This document shows positions 39,430 through 51,421 of a stretch of 64,000 nt of DNA, in pieces. The DNA comes from Paramyrothecium sp. XJ0827 (Eukaryota > Ascomycota > Sordariomycetes > Hypocreales > Stachybotryaceae): NCBI GenBank assembly GCA_020881915.1, contig JAJFPB010000008.1, positions 1,550,001 to 1,614,000 on the forward strand, written 5' to 3'. A program made the translations under genes and the position numbers. Below the pieces are notes generated by a model. That model searched no databases. It had not been told where the DNA came from and worked only from the letters and a program-made list of their open reading frames with translations. Position 1 is the stretch's first letter; every line of letters starts with the position of its first letter.

Positions 39430-41043
39430 ATGCCGGCCACATTGAACCCCGAACACTTCACCCAAACATCTGGCGCGACCGACGCCGTGTGGATTCATAA
39501 GGACAAATACGAGAACAGGCCACAGTTTACCAGCTTGAGCGAAGATGCAGAAGCCGATGTCTGTGTAGTTGGTGCCGGCATCTCTGGAATATCAGTTGCC
39601 TACGAACTTGTCACTCGTGGAAGGAATGTGATCCTACTTGAAGCTCGCGATATCTTGTCCGGCGAAACAGGTCGCACGAGTGGCCACCTTGCCAACGCTC
39701 TCGACGACCACTACATTCATATTGCGAAGAAACACGGCCGGGAAGGTGCACAGGTAGCCGCCGATAGTCACACTTGGGCTTTGAACCGCGTAGGAGAGAT
39801 TGCAAATGAGTTGGGTATTGATTGCGAGTATCGCAAAGTGCCTGGATACGAGATTTCACAATTTCCCCGCGGCGACAAAAACCATGCCAATGATATGAAA
39901 GAACTTGAGGAAGAAGCGGACTTGGCCAAGCAGCTCGGTCTCCACGCTGAGTTTCGTGAGGATCTAGCTGTTAGAGGATGGGATGGTGAACCCGATCAGC
40001 GCGGGGGAGCCATTTTCCAAGGCCAAGCTGCGTTTCATCCTACGTTGTATCTTGTCGGCATACTCCGATGGCTTCAGAAACAGTCGAACTTCAAATGTTT
40101 TACATCAACGAGAGTAATGTCCCTCGAGGAGCATGGCAGTTTCCTTGGATCAGGCGCCAAAGGCGTCACGGTTCAGACTGAAAAGGGGCATGTCGTCCAA
40201 TGTGGACATGCAGTAGAAGCTACTTGTATTCCTTTACAGAAGCTTGCCGTCATCGTCGAGATGGAGTACTACCGCACATATAGCCTTGCCATTCGCATTC
40301 CCAAGGGTTCGGTAGAAGATTGCTTCTTGTACGACTCAGCAGAAGAGTACAAGTATGTTCGTTTTACCGCTTGCGATGAGAAGGATGACTATATGATCGT
40401 TGGTGGGTGTGATCACAAGGTAGGCCAAGATACCGCCGCAGGGCGGTTCGAGGAGCTAGAAACCTGGACCCGAGAACGTTTCCCAACTGCGGGCTCGGTA
40501 GATTATAAATGGAGCGGTCAAGTAAACGAGCCAGTCGACTTCATGGCATTCATCGGCAAAAACCAAGGTTGCGATCGAATTTATGTTATAACGGGAGACT
40601 CTGGTAATGGACTCACCCATGGTGTGATGGCTGGGCGCATCATTGCAGACGAACTTGACGGACAAGCAAATCCGTGGACCAAGTTGTACTCGCCCAAGCG
40701 AATCGCATCTATCATCAAATCGGCAAAGTCCATGATTACGCATGACCTCCAGGTCAACGCTCAATACAAGCGGTTCGCGCAATCAGATATCACCGATATT
40801 GAGGACCTTGTTCCAGGCTCGGGTGGTGTGATGAAGAACGGTCCCCTTGATTCAGTTGCTGTTTACAAGGATGAGAATGGCAATGTGACGAAGATGAGTG
40901 CCCTATGCCCACACTTGAAGGGAGTTGTTTGCTGGAATCCAGTCGAGAAGTCTTTCGATTGCCCAATCCACGGCAGTCGCTTCTCTAATAAAGGTCTCTG
41001 CGTAATGGGGCCAGCAAAGGCTAATTTGCCGATTATTAGTTAG
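39430..41043 (+). CDS. FAD-dependent oxidoreductase with C-terminal Rieske [2Fe-2S] domain
   Basis: A 537-residue intronless gene. The N-terminal DAO-type flavin domain starts at VCVVGAGISGIS (dinucleotide-binding GxGxxG, about residue 46) with LLEAR following; a second flavin-contact stretch is YVITGDSGNGLTHG. The C-terminal Rieske cluster motif is complete: CPHLKG near residue 492 and CPIHGSRF near 511. Such proteins pass electrons between the Rieske centre and FAD; the physiological substrate is unknown. The ATG at 39430 is the first in frame (MPATLNPEHF). The coding sequence ends GPAKANLPIIS exactly where the AT-rich block begins, so the native C-terminus and 3' UTR may have been replaced. 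It is the last gene before repeats. Confidence 0.88.
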   Translation: MPATLNPEHFTQTSGATDAVWIHKDKYENRPQFTSLSEDAEADVCVVGAGISGISVAYELVTRGRNVILLEARDILSGETGRTSGHLANALDDHYIHIAKKHGREGAQVAADSHTWALNRVGEIANELGIDCEYRKVPGYEISQFPRGDKNHANDMKELEEEADLAKQLGLHAEFREDLAVRGWDGEPDQRGGAIFQGQAAFHPTLYLVGILRWLQKQSNFKCFTSTRVMSLEEHGSFLGSGAKGVTVQTEKGHVVQCGHAVEATCIPLQKLAVIVEMEYYRTYSLAIRIPKGSVEDCFLYDSAEEYKYVRFTACDEKDDYMIVGGCDHKVGQDTAAGRFEELETWTRERFPTAGSVDYKWSGQVNEPVDFMAFIGKNQGCDRIYVITGDSGNGLTHGVMAGRIIADELDGQANPWTKLYSPKRIASIIKSAKSMITHDLQVNAQYKRFAQSDITDIEDLVPGSGGVMKNGPLDSVAVYKDENGNVTKMSALCPHLKGVVCWNPVEKSFDCPIHGSRFSNKGLCVMGPAKANLPIIS

Positions 41044-41438
41044 ATAGTACTAGATATATAAGTAAGTGCCTATTAAATGTTTTATCTCTTCCCCCTAAAT
41101 TAAGAAAATTAGTAAGATATATAGAAAGTAAGTACTATAGTAACTTAGTTATTATATTACTATAGCTATTATAAGAATTAAAGAAAATATAGAGTTATAT
41201 ATAATAACCGGGCCTAGACCTAAGTATAGGGTATATAGTTTTATAATTTATAATTTTATCTAGGAAATAAGATTCTCCCTTAAAGTAATAAATTACTTAT
41301 TATTAATTTATAAGACTTTATTTTTAGAAGCTAATTAGAGATTATCTTAGGGACTACATAATATTAATAGCTAGTAAGTTCTAATCTAAATATAATATAT
41401 AGAACCTTTTATTTTTATAGATCTATTATATATAATTT
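41044..41438. other. AT-rich boundary sequence
   Basis: About 395 bp immediately after the Rieske gene stop. It is AT-rich with TATATA and TAAGTA words and has no coding capacity. No terminal repeat was recognised that would date the junction. Confidence 0.4.
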
Positions 41439-42587
41439 CTCCTAGGTACTAAGGATAAAAGACCTATTATTACTACTACTACTAAGGTTATATAATAGGC
41501 TACCTGGCTACGTAATTAGCTTGACTACTACAGCGGCTTATATAGACCTATATTAGATAATATATATTATTATATACTAAGGAATTTGTTTATATGTCTT
41601 TATGACTACAAGTAGGATTAAGTAGAATAACTAATTTTATAGTAAGCTTCTTAGGGAATAGATATTATTAATTTAAATAAGTTAGATTTACTTAATTATC
41701 TACTATAATAATAAGAGCTTAGTAAATTATATCTCCTTAGCTAGATACTTTATTTTCTTTATACTTCTCTTGATCTTTAGATTATAGGCCTTATTTTTTT
41801 TAAGAAAATATAACTTATTTCTAAATTTACTTAGATTCTCTTTTATTTTATTAGAGCTAGTTTTCTTTTATAGTTCTTAAATTATATTATAGCTTATACT
41901 TATTTTTATATTTACTTTAGCTATCTTAAGATCTTCTATATATTATATTAGTTAGTATTTAGCTTTACTAGCTTTCTTTACTTAAGTAATTTTACTTATT
42001 AGGGCTTACTCTAGATTTAATATAGAAATTTAAGAGATCTTAATAAATATTAAGATTAAAAGTAGAAGTATAGCTTCTTACTTTAGTATTCTTAATAAAG
42101 AGAGATTTTAATTATAATAAGGTAGAAATAAGTAGATTTTTATATTACTATTTATTAAATAACTTTACTACTATAATTTAATTTAACTTTATTAAAGTAA
42201 ATAATATATATTACTATAGAACTTAAGTATTAACTTTAGCTTTATTACTAGTATTACTATAGCTATAGCTATAAGACCTTAGTAGTATAGTAATATCTTA
42301 ATAGCTCTATTAAGTTCTTATATATATAGGCTAATTATAAGTTTATAAGTTCTCTTTTAATTATATATATATTAGATTAATAATTAGAAATATATATAGT
42401 AAAATAGATAGCTTAAGTCTTATAAGTACTTATAATATATTATATTTATTATAAATATCTTTATTATTAACTTTATTATTATTATATTTAAGGTTCTAGG
42501 TATTAGATCTCCTTATTAAATTATTTTTATTATATTTAGGTCCCTATTTAAGATTCTTAAATTTAGGTTATTTTAATAAATTTTTTA
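41439..42587 (-). repeat. 1.15-kb repeat, copy C (inverted)
   Basis: Reads, in reverse complement, as a copy of the repeats at 46.5-47.5 and 48.5-49.6 kb. It begins CTCCTAGGTACTAAGGATAAAAG and contains the reverse complement of the 'AAGCCGCTGTGGTAGTTAAGC' word (41510-41540). It ends with the complement of the AACCTAAATTTAAGAATTTT end. It includes a segment also present in copy B but missing in copy A. Its nature is uncertain; an LTR or a transposon fragment are both possible. Confidence 0.7.
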
Positions 42588-43995
42588 ATAATAAATATAT
42601 ATATATAATAAATATAATAAAAAACTTAATTCTTAAAATATTATAAATTATTTAATTAATTAAAATTAATTATTATATTTTTATTAAAAGATTTTTATTT
42701 TTATTTTATATATTTATATATTATAACTAGACTTATTATATATATTTTATTATTATTAAATTAATAGTTTTAATTTTTTATTATCTTATTTTAATAATTT
42801 AATTATTATTTATATATTTATATTTATTTAATTAATTAATTTTTAGTCTTTTATAATTATTTTATTATTATAAAAAAGAATTTCTTTAATATTAATATTA
42901 GAAGGGCTTTTTTATATATATAGGAAGAGAAGGTAGGATTAGTGTATTTCTTATTATTATCTATCTTAGGAGTATATTATAAAATATAATATACTTTTAA
43001 AGAAGTATCTAAAGTAAATACTAAGTTAGTATTAACTTTATTTACCTAAATCTATAATTAATTTAATATTTTATTTATTTTTAAAAAATATAAATTTTAA
43101 TTTTAAATAATATTATTTTATATTAATTTATAAATAACTTCTTTAAAAATAAATTTAAGATCTTAATAATTAATATTAAAATTAGGATTTTATTTTTTTA
43201 TTATTATTAAGATTTTTAAAATTTTTAAAATAATTAAATTAAATTTATTAATAATAAATATTAAAATTTATAATTAAATATTTAATTTTAAAAATATTTA
43301 ATTTAATTATAATAATTTAATATATAATATAAAAAATAAAAAATCTTAATTTTAAAAATATATATTATAAAGTATTTAATTAAATATTATATTATTTAAT
43401 TATTAGTTTTTTTAAATAATTTAAAGGAATTTATATTTAGTAATTAAAGTAAATAAAATAATATATAAAATATAATAATTTTATTTTTTTATAAAAATCC
43501 TTAAAGATAATAAAATAATAGTTTTTATATTTATTTAATTATATATTAATTAAAGTACTTTAATTACTTAAGATTTATTTTATTATTAATTTAATTATTT
43601 TTAATAATTATAATAACTTAATTAATAAAAATATTTTTATAATATTAATTTAAGAAATAATATTAATTTATAATAATAATAAATAATAATAATTTTTAAT
43701 TCTTAATATTAATTAATTTAATTATTATATATTAGTTATAGTTCTTAAATTAAAATTTTTAAGATTTATATATTTTTATATTTATAATAATTATATTACT
43801 TATAATAATATCTATTATAAAGCTAATTTTATTAAAATTATATTAATTATTTAATTTAATATTATACTTTATAATTATATTTTTTATAAGTAAGAATTAT
43901 ATATATTTATTATAATTAAATCCTTATTTCTTCTAAGTACTAAAAATAAAAGATCTATTATTACTACTATTACTAAGATAATATAATATATTATA
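42588..43995. other. Extremely AT-rich spacer with inverted partial repeat end
   Basis: About 1.4 kb of almost pure A/T, too degraded to classify. At its right end (about 43,920-43,990) lies a partial, RIP-mutated copy of the same repeat end (TAAGTACTAAAAATAAAAGATC), cut off by the hAT miniature element at 43996. Confidence 0.5.
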
Positions 43996-44365
43996 CAGGC
44001 TTGGGAAGATTAGTTAACTAAAATTTAGTTAACTAATTTTTATTTAGAATAATTTTTAGTTAACTAAATTTTAGTTAGTTATTTTTAGAAGCTTTTTAAA
44101 AAACCTTATATAATAAGGGGCTTATATTATATTATCTATTTTATAGCTTTTATATATATTAGACTTTAATCCCTTTATTATAAGCTATATATAGTATTTA
44201 TATATATAATAGATCTTTATATATAGCTATATATATATAATAATATTAGCTGAATAAATTTTAGTTATTCTGAATAACTAATGAATAACTAAAAATTAGT
44301 TAACTAAATTTTAGTTAACTAAAAATTAGTTATTATTCAATTAGTTAACTAATTTCCCAAGCCTG
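43996..44365. mobile_element. hAT miniature element (370 bp), TTAGTTAACTAA type
   Basis: Terminal inverted repeats: left CAGGCTTGGGAAGATTAGTT, right complement CAGGCTTGGGAAATTAGTT. Subterminal parts hold several TTAGTTAACTAA palindromes joined by AAATTT spacers. The interior is AT-rich and non-coding. The 8-bp flanks (ATATTATA and ATTTATTA) do not match, so the duplication is degraded or the ends recombined. Confidence 0.75.
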
Positions 44366-44613
44366 ATTTATTATAAGCTCTACTATAACTTTTATAAGCT
44401 ATAGTATATATAATTATTTATAACTATAGTATATATATATAGTATTTTATAGTTATATATATAACTTAGTTATAATATATAAAAATACTAAAGTAAATTA
44501 AGTAACTTATTTAAGTTAACTAAAAATAAGTTAACTAAAATTAACTTAACTTAAAATAAGTTATAAGTTAATTTAAGTTAACTTAGATTAAGTTAACTTA
44601 TCTTCCCAAGCCT
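44366..44613. mobile_element. Partial hAT miniature element (right end only), TAAGTTAACTTA type
   Basis: A right terminus TTCCCAAGCCTG ends at 44613. It is preceded from about 44490 by AAGTTAACTTA-type palindromes. No matching left terminus is found to its left. It abuts directly on a truncated hAT transposase copy (starting ATAATAGCCCTTATATTAG), so it probably inserted into that copy. Confidence 0.55.
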
Positions 44614-45571
44614 GATAATAGCCCTTATATTAGATCCTAGGTATTGATTACGGCATTTTGAACCTAGGGAAATATTATATCATTATCCTACTATTAAATC
44701 AGATGCTATTAAGCTAATTACAGTAGAATATAATAAGTAAGTAAATTCCCTATATTATATATATATATATATAACTAATATTATTTATAGGCTTAAAGGG
44801 CCTTCTAATACTACTAGATCTTTTAATAAACTGGCATATAATAGCCCTAGGCCTATATCTTCTAAAGGCTCTATACCTACCTTAGAAGATAAATTATATA
44901 TAGATAATACTAATAATAGTAATAAATTATCTTTATATTTTAAAGATGAATATATTCCTAAGCATATAAGTTATTTATATTATTTTTTCTACTAGTAATA
45001 ATATTATTACTAAGTAAAGGTCTTGATTATATCTAGATATAGTTAGGGAATTGATATTATTAAAGAGCTAGAAATATAGGGATTTTAAGAGTTTAAAGGA
45101 GGATTTAAATTAGTATTATATAGTAACTATTTTCCTTACTTTTATAGTATTTATATAGCTAGTTCTATAGTATTTATATAGCTAATTATATAGCTAATTA
45201 TATAGCTAATTATATAGCTAATTATATAGCTATTAAAATTAAAGTGCAGTTTAGAGCGAATTAGAGCCTAAGGAATTATTTAATTTTAACAATACTATAT
45301 ATAGCTATTACATATATATTTAAATAGATTTAAAAAACAATATATATAATAATTATATAAAAGATTTATATAAATATTTATAGATATATAAATATTAACT
45401 ATAGCTAGTTATATAGTATTTTAAACTAAGGTAAAGTTTATAGTAAATTAGAGCTTAAGAAATTATCTAATTTAAGAAGTACTATATATAGCTATAGTAT
45501 GTATATATAATAACCAATATTTGGTTATTATAAGTCAACCAATAATTGGTTAACCAATCTTCCCAAGCCTG
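44614..45571 (+). pseudogene. RIP-mutated hAT transposase fragment with right terminus
   Basis: An inverted partial copy of the 53-59 kb hAT element. It covers the end of transposase exon 9 (LDPR region), exon 10 and the last exon, then about 185-bp subterminal repeat units and a terminus TTCCCAAGCCTG at 45571. Against the intact copy, differences in the first 150 bp are C-to-T (for example GGCATCGATT to GGTATTGATT). Its subterminal palindrome is TTGGTTAACCAA, not the CTAGTTAACTAG type of the intact copy. A 12-bp tandem (GCTAATTATATA, four units) lies at 45181-45228. Confidence 0.75.
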
Positions 45572-46516
45572 CTTTATATTAGTTTATTTATTTAAATAGG
45601 TTCTAGCTCTTTTATATATAAGTTTAAATAAATAAAAACTTTACCTTTTTTAATATTCTTACTAAATATATAATTAGATATATAATATAGCTAATTATAT
45701 TATATTATTTTTATATTTCTTTACTTTTATTATTATAGTAATCTTATTAAATAGGGACTTTTTTCCTTATTATTATAGTAGCCCTATATTATTAGGATAT
45801 ATATATATATATATATTTTTATTAATTACTTTAGTATTTACTTCTTATTATAAAGAAATAAGTATTTTACTTTATTTTATATTTTCTAGTTATTCTTTTT
45901 TCCTTTAAGTAATATATCTATAAATATTAAATTTATATTATTAAAGCTTAATATATATATATTCTTATTATTAGCTAATCTATAGATCTAATAATATTTA
46001 CTTATTAAGAATAAAGTATATTAAAAATATTATTATATATTATAATTAGTAATTATATTTCTATATATTTATAATAATATTTAATTTATTTATTTTACTT
46101 ATTATTTATAGATATAAATTACTTAGTAATTAAATTAATATATTTATAAGAGAAGATTATTACTTTATATAAGTAATTAGTAATAATAAAGAAGAAGAAA
46201 ATATAGATTTAGTATATCTTTATAGAACTTATATATATTTTACTTAATTATTTTAATTATTTTAAGTTTATTTATTTTTATAATTTATAAAATATATTTT
46301 ATTTAAGTTATATGAAATTAGTAGTATTAAATAAAAGTAATAGTTCTTATTTTAATTATATTAATAAAATATATTATATTAAATATATTAAAAGTAATAA
46401 TATATATATTAATATATTACTAGTATTATTTCTATTTATATATTAGATTCTTAAGTACTAAATTACTTTATTAAAGAGCTTCTTATTAAATTAATATAAG
46501 TAAGTAACTTTATTTA
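45572..46516. other. AT-rich degraded sequence
   Basis: About 0.95 kb of AT-rich sequence between the hAT relic and repeat copy A. No open frame or recognisable terminal repeat; probably an old mutated element. Confidence 0.4.
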
Positions 46517-47500
46517 TTAAGAAATTTATTAAAATAACCTAAATTTAAGAATTTTAAATAAGGACCTAGATATAATAAAAATAATTTAATAGGGAAATCT
46601 AATACCTAGAACCTTAAATATAATAATAATAAAGTTAATAATAAAGATATCTATAATAAATATAATATACTATAGGCACTTATAAGACTTAAGCCATCTA
46701 TTCCAACGGGAACTTAATAGAGCTATTAAGATATTACTACACTACTAAGGTCTATACTAAACGAACCTTGTAGCTGTAGCTGTGGCAATGTTAGTAGTAA
46801 AGCCAAAGTTAATATAAGTTCTTTAGCAATATACGTTACCTGGCCTCAACAAAGTTAAATTAAACTACTTGAAGAATAGCAGTATAAAAATCTGCTTATA
46901 CCCTGCCTCGTCGCAGCCAAAATCTCTATTTATCACTAACACCAACACCAGAAGAGCTACCTGACCTGCTGCAATAACCGATCCTCAAGATACTCTAATA
47001 GTTATTAATTAGTCTTTAAAGCCTATAGGTAAGGACCCTTAAAGACTATAAGTACTATTTCCATATACTAACTAAATTAATATATAGAAGCCCAAGTTAT
47101 AGCTAAGGGAGATATTAAAGATAGCTTAACTATTAGTAAGGTCTAGTAACTAAAGAAAAGTACTATAGATCTAGCTAAGAGATAAGAACTAGACTATATC
47201 TAAGATATAACTAATTAATCTAAGAATAAGAAGCCTAGTAAGGTTAATAGGAAATTATTTAAGAGTATAATAAAGAGATTAGAAAAGGTATAAGATAAAC
47301 TAAAGCTCTTACTATTATAAGAGATAGTTAAGTAAATTCAACTTATTCTAATTAATGATATTAAATTCTTGTTATATAATAATATATATTATCTAAAGTC
47401 TGTATAAGCCGCTGTGGTAGTTAAGCTGATTACGTGACCTATTACATAACCTTAGTAATAGTAGTAATAATAGGTCTTTTATCCTTAGTACCTAGGAGGA
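46517..47500 (+). repeat. 1-kb repeat, copy A (least mutated)
   Basis: Direct repeat of copy B. It runs from TTAAGAAATTTATTAAAATA to TATCCTTAGTACCTAGGAGG. It keeps many C and G (CCAACGGGAACTTAATAG, CCTGCCTCGTCGCAGCC) where copy B has T and A, so it is the least mutated copy. It is about 170 bp shorter than copies B and C because an internal segment is absent. No protein was recognised; an LTR-like or 3'-element fragment is possible. Confidence 0.75.
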
Positions 47501-48459
47501 GTAACTTTATTTATAATATATAATTATATTATTATTACTTAAAAGGTAATAAAAAATCTAATTATTTTTAGTAGATTTAATTTACTTATAATATATAAGA
47601 GAAAGGTAAATAATAATTTATATATTCTAGAATTTATTAAATAAGTTCTTTTAAAGTACTTTAAGAAATAAATATAAATAAAAAAAATAAAAGAAGAATA
47701 ATAAGAATATAAAAAGCTTTAAAAATAAGTTTTTTTGAAAGAAATTCTTCTTAAAGAATAAAAAAGAAAAAGATTTTAAGAAAGTAATATTCTTTTTAAA
47801 TATAGAAATAAAGAATTTTAGGGCTAAGTTCCTTTTTAGAAATAAAAAAGAAAATAAGAAAATAAAGAATTTTAAAAAAAATAAGCTTATTTAAATTTAT
47901 TTTAGGTATATATAAGATCTAGATCTATTAATTAACTATTTTTAAAATAATTACTTATTTTTATATAATTTTATAAAGTATATAAGAAGAAATAAATTAG
48001 TTTTTTTTATAGGAGGTACTTTTTATAGTTATTTCTATTTTAAGTAATTAAGTAAATAATATAAATAAATAGAGAAGAATATATAATTATATAATTTATA
48101 GTATTTAATAATTATATTAATTTAATATATAATATTAATTATTTATTTAATATATTATAAATTTTTAGATTTCTTTAATTTCTATATATTACTTTAAATA
48201 TAAATATAAAGTATATTAAAATTAATAAATCTTATAAGTACTATATTTAGGTTTATTTTTATTATAGTATTTATAGGATTATTACTTCTATTAATTTAAT
48301 TTATTTTTATTATTTTATATTATTTATAAAATTAATATAGTATTATAATATTTATTATAAGTTATTTTTTAGTTATAGTACTTAATTTAATAAAGTACTT
48401 ATATAATAATAATAAATCTATATAAATTATAAGAAGTACTTTAGAGATTATTAATTATA
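47501..48459. other. AT-rich sequence between repeat copies A and B
   Basis: About 960 bp, A/T-rich with purine-rich stretches (GAAAGAAATTCTTC-like, 47,690-47,900). If A and B are the long terminal repeats of one element, this would be its shortened interior. No coding remnant was recognised. Confidence 0.35.
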
Positions 48460-49615
48460 TTAAGAAATTTATTAAAATAACCTAAATTTAAGAATTTTAA
48501 ATAGGGACCTAGATATAATAAAAATAATTTAATAGAGAGATCTAATATCTAGAACCTTAGATATAATAATAATAAAGTTAATAATAAAGATATCTATAAT
48601 AAATATAATATATTATAGGAACTTATAAGGCTTAAGCTATCTATTCTAATAGGAACTTAATAGAGCTATTAAGATATTATTACACTACTAAGATCTATAC
48701 TAAATAAACCTTATAGCTATAGCTATAGTAATACTAGCAGAAAAGCTAAAATTAATAATACTAAGTTCTTTAGTAATATATATTACCTAGCCTTAATAAA
48801 GTTAAATTAAACTACTTAAAGAATAGTAGCATAAAAATCTACTTATACCCTGCCTCATCGCAGCTAAAATCTCCTACAGATCTATTTATTACTAATACTA
48901 ATACTAAAAGAGCTACCTAACCTACTATAATAACTAATCCTTAAGATATCTCTTAAGAAGCTAGAATCTACTTTAAAGCATATAGGTAAGGACCTTTAAA
49001 GACTATAAGTACTATTTCTATATACTAACTAAATTAATATATAGAAGCCTAAGTTATACCTAAGGGAGATATTAAAAATAGCTTAATTATTAATAAGATC
49101 TAGTAGCTAAAGAAAAGTACTATAAATCTAGTTAAGAGATAAGAACTAGGCTATATCTAAGATATAGCTAATTAATCTAAGAATAAGAAGTCTAGTAAGG
49201 TTAATAGGAAATTATTTAAGAGTATAATAAAGAGATTAGAAAAGGTATAAGACTAAATACTAGAGTTAGAATATTAGGCCTTAAGCCTAGCTAGTTAGGC
49301 TAACTACCTACTACAAGTATAGTAGGGTACTAACTAGAATATATCCCTAAAGCTCTTGCTATTATAGGAGATAGTTAGGTAAATTTAACTTATTCTAATT
49401 AATAATATCTATTTCCTAAGAAGCTGCAAGATTAGCTGTTCTACTTAATCCTGCTTGTAGGCATAAAGATAAACCAAATTCTTGTTATATAATAATATAA
49501 TTATCTAATATAAGTCCATATAAGCCGCTGTGGTAGTTAAGCTGATTATATGATCTATTATATAATCTTAGTAATAGTAGTAATAATAAGTCTTTTATCC
49601 TTAGTACCTAGGAGG
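48460..49615 (+). repeat. 1.15-kb repeat, copy B
   Basis: Direct copy of the 46.5-47.5 kb repeat with the same two ends. Relative to copy A it shows many C-to-T and G-to-A changes on both strands (CCAACGGGAAC versus CTAATAGGAAC; GCTGTGGCAATG versus GCTATAGTAATA). It carries extra internal segments around 49255-49345 and 49410-49480; the second is shared with copy C. Confidence 0.75.
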
Positions 49616-51421
49616 ATTATTAATTATATAGTAATTATTTTAAATATACTTATAATTATAATACCTAAATTAAATTCTTTTTATTATATTATAGATTTTT
49701 AATATTGGTATATTATATATAATCTTTTTATATTTTATAAAGAACTAATATAAAATATTCCTTATTAATTAAAAAGCTAGCTTTAATTCTTTTAATTACT
49801 TTTTAGTTCTAAGAATAATTAAAAAACTAATTTAAGAGCTTATATTCTTATTATTTATTAGAGAGCTATTTATAAAGATATATAGCTTAAAGTAGTTTAA
49901 ATCTAATATAATAAACTTTAGTTCTTTATTTAAATATATTATTTATTACTTTAGTTTTATATTAAATCTCTTATAATTTTTATTTATAGAAACTTATTAT
50001 AATCTTATTACTTTAAATAAATTAAATATAATTTCTAGTTATATAATACTTATTATTTAAGTATTTTTAATATATTATAACTTATAATTTATATTCTTTA
50101 GTTTTAATTTTATTAACTTAAGTAACTTAATTTATTTTTTTTAAGTAAAGTAAATTATTATATTTTATATTATAACTTTTCTACTATTAAAGTCTAAATA
50201 TTATTATTTAAAAAGTTATATTCTAGGCTTTATAAGAAATTCTACTACTTATAATTAGCTTTTTTTTATTATAAATATCTTATTAAATAGACCTAATATA
50301 TTATTTATTTATATACTAATAAAACTAAATTTAATTAAATTTTTATTTAAAATAAGAAAATAAGAATTATAACTAAATATATTTATATATAGGTACTTTA
50401 AAAGATATATATAGTATATTTTATATTAGTAAATACCTATCTTAGTAATTCTATATAGTAACTTAATAATATATATAGTTATATTTAATAAGTAACTTTA
50501 TTTAAGTTCTTTAGGGAGCTATATATAAATAAGGTATTATAATTTAATTTTTAATTATAAATATATTTATATAATATTTCTTAAAATTAAAATATATTCT
50601 TTAGAGTATATAAGTAATAGTATTAATATTATAATAAAGTACTAACTATAGTATTAGATTATAAATAATTAAATTAAAATAGTTTTTTATTTTAATTATT
50701 ATATTTTTATATTATAAATTAGATGTTCTTATATAGTTTTTTTTGGTAAATCTTTAATTTTATAAATAAGTTATATTTTAAAGATTTAATTAATATAAAT
50801 TATCTAATTAAATTAAAGAAATTTAAAAATACTTTTTTTATAATTATTGAATTTTAAGTACTATAGAAGCTTTAAATAACTTATTTAAAATTATAATTAC
50901 TTCTTATATATATAGTATTAAAACCTTCTTATATATATTAATTTTCTTTTATATAATAAATATATTATTTAATTTATTAATTTAATTAAAATTAATTATC
51001 TAAAGTAATATTAAAGTATTTTATTTTTCTATATTTTATAAAAAATTATATATATATTTTAGGCTTATTCTTTAATTTCTTTAAATATTCTTTTTTATAT
51101 AATATTACTATTTTTAATCTATTTAAAGCTTATAACTCTAGTTTATTATTCTTTATTATTAGTAGTAGTACCTATTTTAAGATTATAAAATTTCTTTAAT
51201 ATAATTTAATATATATAAATTAAAATATCTTTAGATTATTAAGTATTTTAATTATTATATTATAAGAGTTATTTAATAAGATTTAATATAATTTAAATTA
51301 TTTTTTTAATTTCTTTATATTAAGATCTTATTCTATAATAATAATTTAATATATTATTTATATTTAAATTATTTCTAATAACTAATATAATTAATATTTA
51401 TTACTTTATATAGTATTTTAT
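49616..51421. other. AT-rich degraded repeat sequence
   Basis: About 1.8 kb of strongly mutated AT-rich DNA. Word pattern and length suggest old retroelement coding sequence, but no motif could be read with confidence on either strand. Confidence 0.35.

Noticed and set aside
46517..49615. Copies A and B as the two LTRs of one retrotransposon
   Set aside because: Not adopted as a firm call: the interior is under 1 kb and unreadable, the copies differ by a 170-bp segment, and no flanking target duplication was seen.
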